Assembly (NCBI GenBank): GCA_039028895.1
Contig: JBCCHF010000013.1
Coordinates: 62,001-126,000, forward strand
Origin: JAHDCJ01 sp039028895
GTDB taxonomy: Bacteria; Bacteroidota; Bacteroidia; Chitinophagales; Saprospiraceae
DNA: 64,000 bases
Reading direction: 5' to 3'
The notes beneath the pieces are model-generated. The model saw only the letters and a list, made by a program, of their open reading frames with translations, had not been told where the DNA came from and ran no database searches. The position numbers were made by a program, and so were the translations under genes. This document shows, one piece after another, positions 35,407 to 44,081 of the stretch. Position 1 is the first letter of the stretch; every line of letters starts with the position of its first letter.

Positions 35407-37560
35407 TCAACTTAACAATTGATAAACAATCAGACTACCCAGGTAGGCTAGAATAGTCATGAATAAGAACTGGATTATCGGCCATTTCCAGGTTTTGGTT
35501 TCACGCCTTACTACGGCTACCGTACTCATGCATTGCATAGCAAAGACATAAAAAATCAGAAGCGACATTGCAGTTGCTAGGCTATACACAGGGGTGCCAT
35601 CTGGTTTCAACTCTCTGGCCATTTTATCCCTGATTGTGCCTTCTTCTTCTACACTTCCAATACTATAGATGGTTGCCATTGTACCTACGAATACTTCGCG
35701 AGCGGCAAATGAAGTGATCAATGCTATCCCTATCTTCCAATCGAAGCCAAGTGGTCGGATTACAGGTTCAATAAATTTTCCCAGGTGTCCGGCATAGGAG
35801 GCTTCGATCTGTTTTGAGGCAATAAGATCGGCAGTAGCTTGTTCGTCAAGTTGCATTTCGGTTGCTGTGGAGATAGCCTCTGTTTCAGCAATTGACATTT
35901 TATTTCCAGGCCCATAACTTGCCAGTACCCACAATACGATTGAAATAAGAAAAATGATCTTACCAGCTTCTACCACGAATGTCTTCACCTTTTCATAAAC
36001 TGTGAGGCCAACATTGAAGAGAGAAGGTTGCCGATAAGGTGGCATCTCGATCATCAGATAACTACTTTCATTAGATTTCAAAATCTTTTTGAAAACCCAA
36101 GCCGAGAGTAAAGCAAAAATGATCCCCAGCATATATAAACCAAGGAAAACCAATCCCTGAAGGTTGAACACACCCATAACCAATATCGCAGGAATAACCA
36201 GGCCGATCAATACCGTATAAACAGGTATTCGGGCCGAACAACTGATCAAAGGAGTTACAAGGATAGTGATTAGGCGTTCTTTCCAGTTGCCGATGGTTCT
36301 GGTAGACATGACTGCTGGAATGGCACAGGCACCTCCTGAAACCAGGGCAACGATACTCCGCCCATTGAGCCCAAACTTTTGCATGACCTTGTCAAACATA
36401 AAAACAACGCGGGACATATAGCCAACTTCTTCCAGTAAAGCAATCAGAAAGAAAAGAATGGCTATCTGAGGAATAAAGATGAGTACACCGCCTAATCCGG
36501 CCAGAATACCATCTCGCAGTAAACTAGAAACCCAGCCATCAGGTACTGTTGATGCCACCACTTCATCTAGCCATCCAAAACCCATGTCGATCAAATCCAT
36601 CGGATAGCCAGACCACGCAAATATGGCCTGAAATACAAGAGCCATCAGGGCAATAAAAATTAGTGGTCCTAGAACCCGGTGGGTAATTATCCTGTCTATT
36701 TTATCGGTGAGGCTTGTAGCAGTAGTTTCTGGTATACTAACTGCTGAGGCAACAACAGGCGAAAAGATATCATATCGCTTCATGGTCTCATTGACCTGGC
36801 TTTTCAGCGACTCAAAGCTTTCTTTTTTACAAATAGTCTCTATTTTCTGCTTTACATTTTCCGAAAGGAAAGGCAGTTGCTCAAAATGATGTGCCAGAAG
36901 TAAGGCGTGATATGGACTTCCACTGCTAACCTCAACAGCGATCTCAGCTGCTATTTTGCTTTCTTGCCCAGGGAGCACATAGAAAGGCTTGACCCGCTTT
37001 TTTTCCTTATGGGATGAAATAAAATTACTTACTTCGCTTTTTAACAGTGGGATATCAGCACCAGTGCGGCCACTGACCGGAATTACCTTGACCTCAAGTT
37101 TTTTCGAGAGATTTTCAGTATCAAAGCTGATACCCTGATCTTCCGCCACATCAGTCATGTTCAGGGCGAGGATAACCGGGAGTCCCAGATCCTTGACTTG
37201 TGTAAACAAAAGCAAATGCTTCTCAAGATTATTGACATCTGCGATGTACAACACAAGATCCGGGTAATTTTCATTTGACGGATCAGCAAGAATGTTTAAT
37301 ACGATACGTTCATCCTGCGAATTAGGATACAGACTATAGGCTCCGGGGAAATCGATGAAATTGACTTTTTGGCCATTGTCAAGTTTTACTTTCCCTAATT
37401 TTTTATCTACAGTAACACCGGGGAAATTGCCTGTTTTCTGTCTGAGGCCTGTTAATTGGTTGAATACAGTAGACTTCCCACAATTCGGATTACCAATAAG
37501 TGCAACGGTGTACACCGACTTTTTGACTGAAGTGTTTTCTGCTATTTCAGAATGATGCAT
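35407..37560 (-). CDS. feoB: Ferrous iron transporter FeoB
   Basis: 717 residues. The N-terminal G domain has G1 GNPNCGKST, G3 DFPGAYSL and G4 NMTD. Two gate regions follow in the membrane part, with the FeoB motifs GGVLIFIPQIAILFF, RSIVALVSGGACAIPAVMSTRT and SCSARIPVY. The protein takes up Fe2+ across the inner membrane, driven by or gated by GTP. Its start lies inside the end of feoA (19-base overlap). Length and motifs are normal for the family. Confidence 0.96.
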   Translation of the reverse strand: MHHSEIAENTSVKKSVYTVALIGNPNCGKSTVFNQLTGLRQKTGNFPGVTVDKKLGKVKLDNGQKVNFIDFPGAYSLYPNSQDERIVLNILADPSNENYPDLVLYIADVNNLEKHLLLFTQVKDLGLPVILALNMTDVAEDQGISFDTENLSKKLEVKVIPVSGRTGADIPLLKSEVSNFISSHKEKKRVKPFYVLPGQESKIAAEIAVEVSSGSPYHALLLAHHFEQLPFLSENVKQKIETICKKESFESLKSQVNETMKRYDIFSPVVASAVSIPETTATSLTDKIDRIITHRVLGPLIFIALMALVFQAIFAWSGYPMDLIDMGFGWLDEVVASTVPDGWVSSLLRDGILAGLGGVLIFIPQIAILFFLIALLEEVGYMSRVVFMFDKVMQKFGLNGRSIVALVSGGACAIPAVMSTRTIGNWKERLITILVTPLISCSARIPVYTVLIGLVIPAILVMGVFNLQGLVFLGLYMLGIIFALLSAWVFKKILKSNESSYLMIEMPPYRQPSLFNVGLTVYEKVKTFVVEAGKIIFLISIVLWVLASYGPGNKMSIAETEAISTATEMQLDEQATADLIASKQIEASYAGHLGKFIEPVIRPLGFDWKIGIALITSFAAREVFVGTMATIYSIGSVEEEGTIRDKMARELKPDGTPVYSLATAMSLLIFYVFAMQCMSTVAVVRRETKTWKWPIIQFLFMTILAYLGSLIVYQLLS

Positions 37561-37769
37561 TCTGCTTCTTCCTTTCTGACAGCGATCGAATGCCTGTCAA
37601 CTTTTAAATAATAGGCACCACCAAACGGAGCTTTCCTGACCATACAAACTTTACTTCCCGGCAATACGCCCATAGCCATAAATTTCCCTGCTAACTGCTC
37701 ATTGGAAAAGCTGGCAATTTGGGCTATTTCATTAATAGCCAGATCGATAGCTGATTTTGTTTTGTCCAT
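37542..37769 (-). CDS. feoA: FeoA-domain protein
   Basis: 75 residues from the ATG at 37769 (MDKTKSAIDLA). The frame is open further upstream to 37877, but that extension is unrelated to the family. LAINEIAQIASF, GKFMAMGVLPGSKVCMVRKAPFGGAYYLKV and the final beta strands form the SH3-like FeoA fold, which partners FeoB. An AT-rich region with the palindrome TCAATTAATTGA lies about 105 bases upstream. Confidence 0.92.
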   Translation of the reverse strand: MDKTKSAIDLAINEIAQIASFSNEQLAGKFMAMGVLPGSKVCMVRKAPFGGAYYLKVDRHSIAVRKEEAECIILK

Positions 37770-37873
37770 TTTATCTTTCCGGTAGCCGTAAATTAAAATG
37801 TAGAAATGGGGTTGGCAATTTTGGCCTGCGCAAAATAAGTAAATGTTTAGACCCAATCCAAACAAGAAGGAAA

Positions 37874-37885
37874 TCAATTAATTGA
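37874..37885. promoter_or_regulatory. AT-rich palindrome upstream of feoAB
   Basis: TCAATTAATTGA is a perfect 12-base palindrome between feoA and the divergent TIGR02206 gene; a related AATTGATTAATTT follows some 25 bases away. It does not clearly match a Fur or DtxR box. An iron-responsive operator would be expected in this interval, so it is only a candidate. Confidence 0.25.
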
Positions 37886-37985
37886 ATGTTTAATTCTGAT
37901 TGTTTATAATTGATTAATTTACAATAGTTTGAATTACATTGAAGAAGAGCTAAGTTTACCACTCAGATACCCCAAATGCCCCCAT

Positions 37986-38702
37986 ATGTTTGATTATCCT
38001 TTTTTTGCATACAACCAGGACTTCGTTCTATTCGGCAATCAGCACATATTGGTGATGGGATTAATGGTTGTTTTGTGTATAATTCTTCCTCTCGCTGCCA
38101 GGTCTTGGGGATATTCCCGAAAATTGACCGTTAGTCGCATAATTGCTGTTTCTTTAGCTGTTTCTGCAATTGCCTATCCTGTAATCAGGGCTCTTCTCGG
38201 GGATTTTGATAAAACAACGGACCTTCCTCTTGACCTTTGTAATATTTCAGCATTTCTAATGCCCATAATTATGTGGACACCGAAGAAAAAGTATCACGGA
38301 GTGCTCTATTTTCTGGTTTTAGCGGGTACATTACAGGCAGTTTTAACACCGCATTTATATAATGGCTGGCCCAATTTCACTTTCATTAAATACTGGGTTA
38401 TTCATGCCGGTTTGATCGTCTATGTGGTCTATATTACAGTGGCATTTAAATTTTATCCCGATTGGAAAAGTTTGATAAAAGCCTTTGTTGCTCTACAGGT
38501 GTATGCGATCATTCTTTATGGCATTAACTCCTTGCTGGAGTCCAACTACTTTTACATCATGGAAAAACCGCCGACTGGTTCAGCATTAGACTACCTTGGA
38601 CCATGGCCATGGTATATCCTGGTGTGTGAAGGGCTGGTACTTGTCTTATTCGCAATTGTGTTATTTCCAGTGAGATTGTTTGTTGGAAAGCAAAAAGCTT
38701 AA
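37986..38702 (+). CDS. TIGR02206/YwaF-family membrane protein
   Basis: 238 residues from the ATG at 37986 (MFDYPFFAYNQDFVLFG); a TTG 57 bases upstream is in frame but adds a polar stretch unlike the family. Six or more membrane helices are present, with the typical LPLDLCNISAFLMPI block in the middle and YNGWPNFTFIKYWVIHAG after it. This matches the YwaF/TIGR02206 integral membrane family of unknown function. It is divergent from feoAB and convergent with the PI-PLC-like gene. Confidence 0.85.
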   Translation: MFDYPFFAYNQDFVLFGNQHILVMGLMVVLCIILPLAARSWGYSRKLTVSRIIAVSLAVSAIAYPVIRALLGDFDKTTDLPLDLCNISAFLMPIIMWTPKKKYHGVLYFLVLAGTLQAVLTPHLYNGWPNFTFIKYWVIHAGLIVYVVYITVAFKFYPDWKSLIKAFVALQVYAIILYGINSLLESNYFYIMEKPPTGSALDYLGPWPWYILVCEGLVLVLFAIVLFPVRLFVGKQKA

Positions 38703-38709
38703 TGGTAAA

Positions 38710-39882
38710 TTATTCCAGTGGCCCACAATTCTGTTCAACTGATGTAGTGTTTACAAGATTAAACCTTGCAGATCGTCCTTCCGGAAAACTGACCTGGTAA
38801 TCTGTCCATACCGAGCTGGTATCTGCTCTTGGATCTGCTCTGTAATAATCTGTTGATATGATCTGAGCACCACTTTCAAAAGCAGCTTCAAGGCGTTCTG
38901 TGTTACCTGTTCTGGCTTCCTGGGTATCAGCATCCGAACGGGTACGAACCATATAGCCTTGGGTTACCAGATTCCTGATATTCGCCTCATTACCAACGGG
39001 ACCGTTTTGGATAATAAAGGCCGTTTCAGGGTTCCCCGGATCGGAGTAGACGAACATTACCCTGCCGTCCAGGCCGGGATGGCCATCAAGGTAAACGTCT
39101 CTTTTTCCGTCAAGGATAAAAAAGAACTTGCCTCTGGCTTCCGCCAAAGATGGCCAACCTCCGTTTAGTGCAGCTTCATTAACAGAGGCAAAACTGCCCT
39201 TAAGTTTATCGGGCGTGATTACCTGATCAAGGTTTTCCCCAAAAATATCTTTGATTTCAGCATCCAGATCATCCATGGCCTCTGGTGTATAGGGGATGGA
39301 AGGGGTCAAATCAAGTGCTGGAAGTATCGATTCCACAGTTTGCTCTTTTGGCTCAACCAAAATAAACAGCGGCAAGTGGTCAGTATTCGAGTTTGACCAG
39401 TCTCTCAATTCAATCAATGCCTCTTTGAAGGTGATATGATGTGTCTCGTAATCAAAGTCAGGAATATGGATAATCTTGAAACCTGGTTCTAATAATTCGG
39501 GGATTCCCGATTCAATAGGTTCATCAATGAAGTTAAGGCCTTTACGCTCATAAAATTGGCCGCCATCCGGATCATAAAAGATATCGAGTTCAAAGCTTCT
39601 GAGACCATATAGGTTTAGCTGTTCGACAAGCGGAACATGATCATAATCCCAACCATCCGGATTGTACTCTGGGGGTAGAAAATTGGACAATCCTTGCACC
39701 CAGATGAACAAAGGTTCATAAGTACGTTTCCTGTAACTATTATGGCTTCCGATTACTTGGATCTGGTTGACCGCGACTGCGGCTTCAATGCCAAAACAAG
39801 GCCCTTCTACAATTAATTCAGGACCACAATCGGCAAACAGAAGAATTGTTATAACCAAGGTCGGGATAAGCAAATATTTCAT
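38710..39882 (-). CDS. Secreted phosphatidylinositol-specific phospholipase C-like protein
   Basis: 390 residues with an N-terminal export signal (MKYLLIPTLVITILLFADC); the Cys is preceded by Ala-Asp, so lipidation is doubtful. The PI-PLC X-like barrel shows VIGSHNSYRKRTYEP (first catalytic His), LRSFELDIFYDPDGG (metal-site E and D), KIIHIPDFDYETHH (second His) and FFILDGKRDVYL. It matches the Ca2+-dependent bacterial PI-PLC family. The substrate may be a phosphoinositide or related phosphodiester from other cells. Confidence 0.85.
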   Translation of the reverse strand: MKYLLIPTLVITILLFADCGPELIVEGPCFGIEAAVAVNQIQVIGSHNSYRKRTYEPLFIWVQGLSNFLPPEYNPDGWDYDHVPLVEQLNLYGLRSFELDIFYDPDGGQFYERKGLNFIDEPIESGIPELLEPGFKIIHIPDFDYETHHITFKEALIELRDWSNSNTDHLPLFILVEPKEQTVESILPALDLTPSIPYTPEAMDDLDAEIKDIFGENLDQVITPDKLKGSFASVNEAALNGGWPSLAEARGKFFFILDGKRDVYLDGHPGLDGRVMFVYSDPGNPETAFIIQNGPVGNEANIRNLVTQGYMVRTRSDADTQEARTGNTERLEAAFESGAQIISTDYYRADPRADTSSVWTDYQVSFPEGRSARFNLVNTTSVEQNCGPLE

Positions 39883-39973
39883 AGTAATAAGATTTGGAAA
39901 AGGCAGTTTTTACTTCAAGTTGCCAGTGAAAGTTTAAATAACTTCTATATTTAACTGACTTTAATATAGCTAC

Positions 39974-41023
39974 ATGAAAATAGGAAAAGCATATTGGTTC
40001 ATCATCATTGTTGCTTTGATATATTTGACACTGGTCATTTCTATGTTCCTGGTGGAGCGAAATGCAGAGGGGTCAAATATCAATACAATTGGTGATGCAT
40101 TTTGGTACTCACTAGTAACAATGACCACTGTTGGATATGGTGATAAATATCCTCAATCTGGTTTGGGGAAAGTGGTCGGCTTATTTTTCCTGTTAGGTAG
40201 CTTGAGTATTTTTGGTGTATTGGTAGGGGCAATAACCGAACGGTTCACCGAGTTAAATGAAAATAGGAAAATGGGTTATACAGGTACAGATTTCACACAT
40301 CACGTGATCATCATCGGATGGAATAATTTTGGCCGTTCAGTTGTCAAACAGCTATTGCCAGCCAATCGGAAGGTTGCTATTATGACCAATAACAAAGATG
40401 ATATTGAACTCATTTATGAAGACTTGGGCAAAAAGAGTGTGTTTGTGATGTTCTCTGATCTGCAAAATGTGAATAGCCTGGAGAAAATGAACGTTAAAGA
40501 ATCATCCATGATCTTCGTGAATCTCGACAGTGACACAGACAAGTTAATTTCTATCCTTAATATTAGAGATAAAAATCCGGATGCCAAATTCCTTGTAATT
40601 CTCAATAAGCCAGATCTTAAGGATACCTTTTCCAATGCTGGTGTTTCTTATGTGATTTCGAAAAACGAAATCGCTGCCAAACTGATTGCCAGTTACATCT
40701 TCGAACCGGATGTCGCTGACATGGCCAACGACTTGATGGGGGCTGCTGAAAATCAAGATGATTACGATATCCAACAATACCAGATAACAGCGACTAATCC
40801 TTATCTGAATAAAACCTACGGAGAAGTATTTCTTGACTTAAAATCCAGGTTTAACGTTATTGCTATTGGCATGGTAAAGGTAGACGGTAACAAAAGACAA
40901 CTCATTAAAGTACCCGAGGATTCCCTTACCTTAAATCTTGGTGATTATATAATCCTGATCTGTAATGGGAACACCCAGCAGTTAATTCAAGACCTCTTTA
41001 AAACGGAAGAGGGTATAGCTTAA
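39974..41023 (+). CDS. Two-helix potassium channel with RCK (TrkA-N/TrkA-C) domains
   Basis: 349 residues. Two membrane helices (about 7-26 and 66-88) flank a pore loop with the selectivity filter TTVGYGD at 51-57. A Rossmann RCK domain follows (HVIIIGWNNFGRSV, a GxGxxG variant with W-N-N), then a C-terminal RCK_C/TrkA-C domain from ~265. It conducts K+ out of the cytoplasm under control of a ligand or ion bound by RCK. It ends 6 bases before the propeller histidine kinase gene, so the two are co-transcribed. Confidence 0.93.
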   Translation: MKIGKAYWFIIIVALIYLTLVISMFLVERNAEGSNINTIGDAFWYSLVTMTTVGYGDKYPQSGLGKVVGLFFLLGSLSIFGVLVGAITERFTELNENRKMGYTGTDFTHHVIIIGWNNFGRSVVKQLLPANRKVAIMTNNKDDIELIYEDLGKKSVFVMFSDLQNVNSLEKMNVKESSMIFVNLDSDTDKLISILNIRDKNPDAKFLVILNKPDLKDTFSNAGVSYVISKNEIAAKLIASYIFEPDVADMANDLMGAAENQDDYDIQQYQITATNPYLNKTYGEVFLDLKSRFNVIAIGMVKVDGNKRQLIKVPEDSLTLNLGDYIILICNGNTQQLIQDLFKTEEGIA

Positions 41024-41029
41024 CAAAAT

Positions 41030-44000
41030 ATGCGGTTAGGCCTTTTTATCATTTCCATCCTTTGTCTCCCGATGTCTCTTATCGGGCAGCAATTTAATTT
41101 TCAAAACTTATCTGTCGGAGAAGGCCTTGCACAATCGCAGGTGTACGCGATGCTCACTGATAGCAGAGGATACCTTTGGATGGGCACCCAGGGTGGAGGA
41201 TTAAGTCGTTTTGACGGAAAATCTTTTCGCAATTACTCTACGAGAGACAGTCTAAGTAATAATTACATTGAGGCTTTGTATGAAGACCAAGAGGGGCATA
41301 TTTGGGTTGGCACCCAGGATGGACTGAGCCGTTTCGATGGCATGCGATTCGCCAATTTTGAAAATCCGCATAAAGAAGCGAACCAAGTAAGAGCGATTGT
41401 CCAGGATAAAACTGGTGAATTTTGGTTGGGTACACAAAGGGGGATTTACCGTTTTGACGGAAATCGGTTTACCCTTTTCGGAGCAGAAGAAAAAGTACCA
41501 CTGACGCGATATCATGATGTCTTTATTGACAGCAAAGGCTCAATTTGGTTTGGAGGAGACAGGGGGATAGTGAAAGTTGATAATGACCATGTTCAAATTT
41601 TCTCGACAAAGGATGGTCTTTCGAGTAGAGAAGTACAGTCAATAGCCGAAACAGCCGACGGTATCATATGGTTTGGAACTTATGGAGGGGGGCTCAACTA
41701 TTGGGATGGCAGCAGATTTGAATCAGTACGACAAAGTGATGGATTAGGGGGAGACCTTGTACTGACTATTCATCCGGATTCAACTGGTCATATTTGGGTT
41801 GGTACCCAAAATGCAGGCGTAACGATCTATAGCCCTGCGGATACAACTTTCCGATACCTTCGAGAGCGCGATGGCTTGTGCAATAACCACGTCAGGTCTA
41901 TCCTTGAAGATGTATGGGGAAATACCTGGATTGGTACATCAGGAGGAGGAGTTAGCAAATATTCCGGACAACAATTTATCCATTTTGATACAGAATCTGG
42001 GCTCAATGGCGATTATGTTTATGCCATTTGCCAAGATTCCTCAGATAGGATTTGGTTATCGGCTTCCGCTAAAGGGGTTTCGGTTTATGACGGGTCAGAT
42101 TTTACTCATTACGGCAAAGATTCCAGCTTTTTAGACATCAAGTCCAAAGCTATTTTCGAAGATCGGCAAGGCAGGATATGGGTAGGAAGTGATGGGGCAG
42201 GTATAGCCTTGTTTGACCGTGACACCTTTTATTTCCTGAATGTCCAGGGCGGTTTAGCTGGTAATTGGGTAAGAGACATTAAACAAGACAGGTTTGGGCA
42301 GGTCTGGATTGCGGATGCAGGTGGTGGCATAAGCGCGGTTTCTACTACACAGGATACACTTGGGCACTGGAATTTTAAAGTCAGAAGGTACGGTTTGAGG
42401 GAGGGGATGCCTGGTGGATATGTCAATGATCTCCATTTCGATCGGCAAGGTCGTTTGTGGTTTGCCACAAGACGAAATGGTATCGGGTATATCGACAAGG
42501 ATGAAATTGCACAGTTTAGCCTAAGTGATGGATTACCATCTAATGCTGTAAGATCCATTGTAGAAGATGCAGTCGGTTATTTGTGGTTTGGAACTGCTGA
42601 TGCTGGTTTGGCAAAAGCCCAGATTTACGGTGATAGTATCATTTTCGAAACATCGGGATTGAATGTTGATCTTGCTTCTGAAAATATTTACCTGCTGCTG
42701 ATCGACGATGAACAAAACCTCTGGGCTGGTAGCGAAATTGGGGTCGATCAGATTTTTCTTAATGAAGAACGAAATGTCAAAAAGGTCAGGCATTATGGCA
42801 AATCTGAAGGGTTTGTAGGCATTGAAACTTGTCAGAATGCAGCAATAAAAGATGGAGATGGCAATCTTTGGTTTGGCACAATAAACGGTTTGACAAGGTT
42901 TAATCCGGGCTATACATTGAGAAATCCGATTGCACCGGCATTGCAGATTACAGACGTTCACTTGTTTTATAAATCGTTGACCCAAACCGCTTATAGCAGC
43001 TTTCGCGAAAGCTGGGGTAATCTTGAAGCCGGGTTGGAATTACCATACAAAGACAACCATATTGGATTCGAATTTTTAGGTATCAATCATTCCAATCCGG
43101 AAAAAGTGTTATACCAATGGCGACTAGAAGGAGCTGAAGATTCATGGTCGCCACGCTCATCAAGAACTGATGTGATGTATGCGAATTTGCGGGCTGGAAC
43201 TTATAGATTCAGGTTAAGGGCCTTCAATGAAGATATGGTGATGTCAGAGATCGAAACCTCTTCGTTCACTGTACTGCCTCCTTTCTGGGCAACCTGGTGG
43301 TTTAGAATTTGTGCTATTTCCACAATTATACTTTTTACCATTTGGTTTTTCATGGCCAGGATCAACAAGGTTAAAAGAAAAGCCAGGGAAGCGCAGGAAA
43401 AACTCGAAATGGAGAATACCATGCTGCAACTGGAGCAAAAAGCATTGCAGTTGCAGATGAATCCGCATTTCATCTTCAATGCCCTGAATTCCATCCAAAG
43501 TCTCATCATTCAGAACGATCATAAAAAAGCCCGTTCGAACCTGACCAGTTTTGCAAAACTTATGCGTGCTATTCTCGAAAACTCCCGCACCAATACTATC
43601 TCTCTGGATAAGGAAATTAATGTTTTGGAAAACTATCTCAGCCTTGAACAATTCAGTCGTGGACATTCATTTGATTATGAAATTAAAACAAGTCTTGAAG
43701 CCGATCCGGATGAACTGGAAATCCCACCAATGATGATCCAGCCTTTCGTGGAAAACGCCATTATTCACGGTGTAGGCCATCTTGAAAAAGGTAAAAAAGG
43801 GACAATCCAAGTCACCTTCAATCAAAACGATGGTATGCTCGAATGCACCATTCAAGACAATGGGGTAGGGCTCACCCGTTCAAATGAGATTAACAAAAAC
43901 AGAACAAGAAAACACAAATCCGCTGCACTCGAAGTAACCCGCGAAAGATTAGCCTACATGAACGAAAACCAGTCATCAGATGAAAGTCTTGTGATTGAGG

Positions 44001-44065
44001 AAATAAAGTCAGATGATGGCATTATTGAAGGTACTCGCGTGATTTTGAGAATGCCTGTAGCTTAG
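41030..44065 (+). CDS. Two-component propeller sensor histidine kinase (LytS-type catalytic part)
   Basis: 1011 residues. A signal peptide is followed by about 14 propeller repeats of the type D-x-x-G-x-[IL]-W-[IVF]-G-[TS] that fill residues ~20-630 (two seven-bladed propellers), a Y_Y_Y domain (~645-745, LEGAEDSWSPRSS), one membrane helix (~755-777), a coiled coil, and a His_kinase domain with LQMNPHFIFNALNS (phosphorylated His813) and the N-box VENAIIHG (Asn909). Such kinases usually sense extracellular glycans or similar ligands and signal to LytTR regulators. The likely partner lies at 49253, beyond an oppositely oriented operon. Confidence 0.93.
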   Translation: MRLGLFIISILCLPMSLIGQQFNFQNLSVGEGLAQSQVYAMLTDSRGYLWMGTQGGGLSRFDGKSFRNYSTRDSLSNNYIEALYEDQEGHIWVGTQDGLSRFDGMRFANFENPHKEANQVRAIVQDKTGEFWLGTQRGIYRFDGNRFTLFGAEEKVPLTRYHDVFIDSKGSIWFGGDRGIVKVDNDHVQIFSTKDGLSSREVQSIAETADGIIWFGTYGGGLNYWDGSRFESVRQSDGLGGDLVLTIHPDSTGHIWVGTQNAGVTIYSPADTTFRYLRERDGLCNNHVRSILEDVWGNTWIGTSGGGVSKYSGQQFIHFDTESGLNGDYVYAICQDSSDRIWLSASAKGVSVYDGSDFTHYGKDSSFLDIKSKAIFEDRQGRIWVGSDGAGIALFDRDTFYFLNVQGGLAGNWVRDIKQDRFGQVWIADAGGGISAVSTTQDTLGHWNFKVRRYGLREGMPGGYVNDLHFDRQGRLWFATRRNGIGYIDKDEIAQFSLSDGLPSNAVRSIVEDAVGYLWFGTADAGLAKAQIYGDSIIFETSGLNVDLASENIYLLLIDDEQNLWAGSEIGVDQIFLNEERNVKKVRHYGKSEGFVGIETCQNAAIKDGDGNLWFGTINGLTRFNPGYTLRNPIAPALQITDVHLFYKSLTQTAYSSFRESWGNLEAGLELPYKDNHIGFEFLGINHSNPEKVLYQWRLEGAEDSWSPRSSRTDVMYANLRAGTYRFRLRAFNEDMVMSEIETSSFTVLPPFWATWWFRICAISTIILFTIWFFMARINKVKRKAREAQEKLEMENTMLQLEQKALQLQMNPHFIFNALNSIQSLIIQNDHKKARSNLTSFAKLMRAILENSRTNTISLDKEINVLENYLSLEQFSRGHSFDYEIKTSLEADPDELEIPPMMIQPFVENAIIHGVGHLEKGKKGTIQVTFNQNDGMLECTIQDNGVGLTRSNEINKNRTRKHKSAALEVTRERLAYMNENQSSDESLVIEEIKSDDGIIEGTRVILRMPVA

Positions 44066-44081
44066 ACAAATTGAATTTAGA

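Noticed and set aside
37874..37920. A Fur or DtxR box in front of feoAB.
   Set aside because: The sequence is palindromic but AT-rich and lacks a convincing match to either consensus. It is listed only as a weak candidate site.
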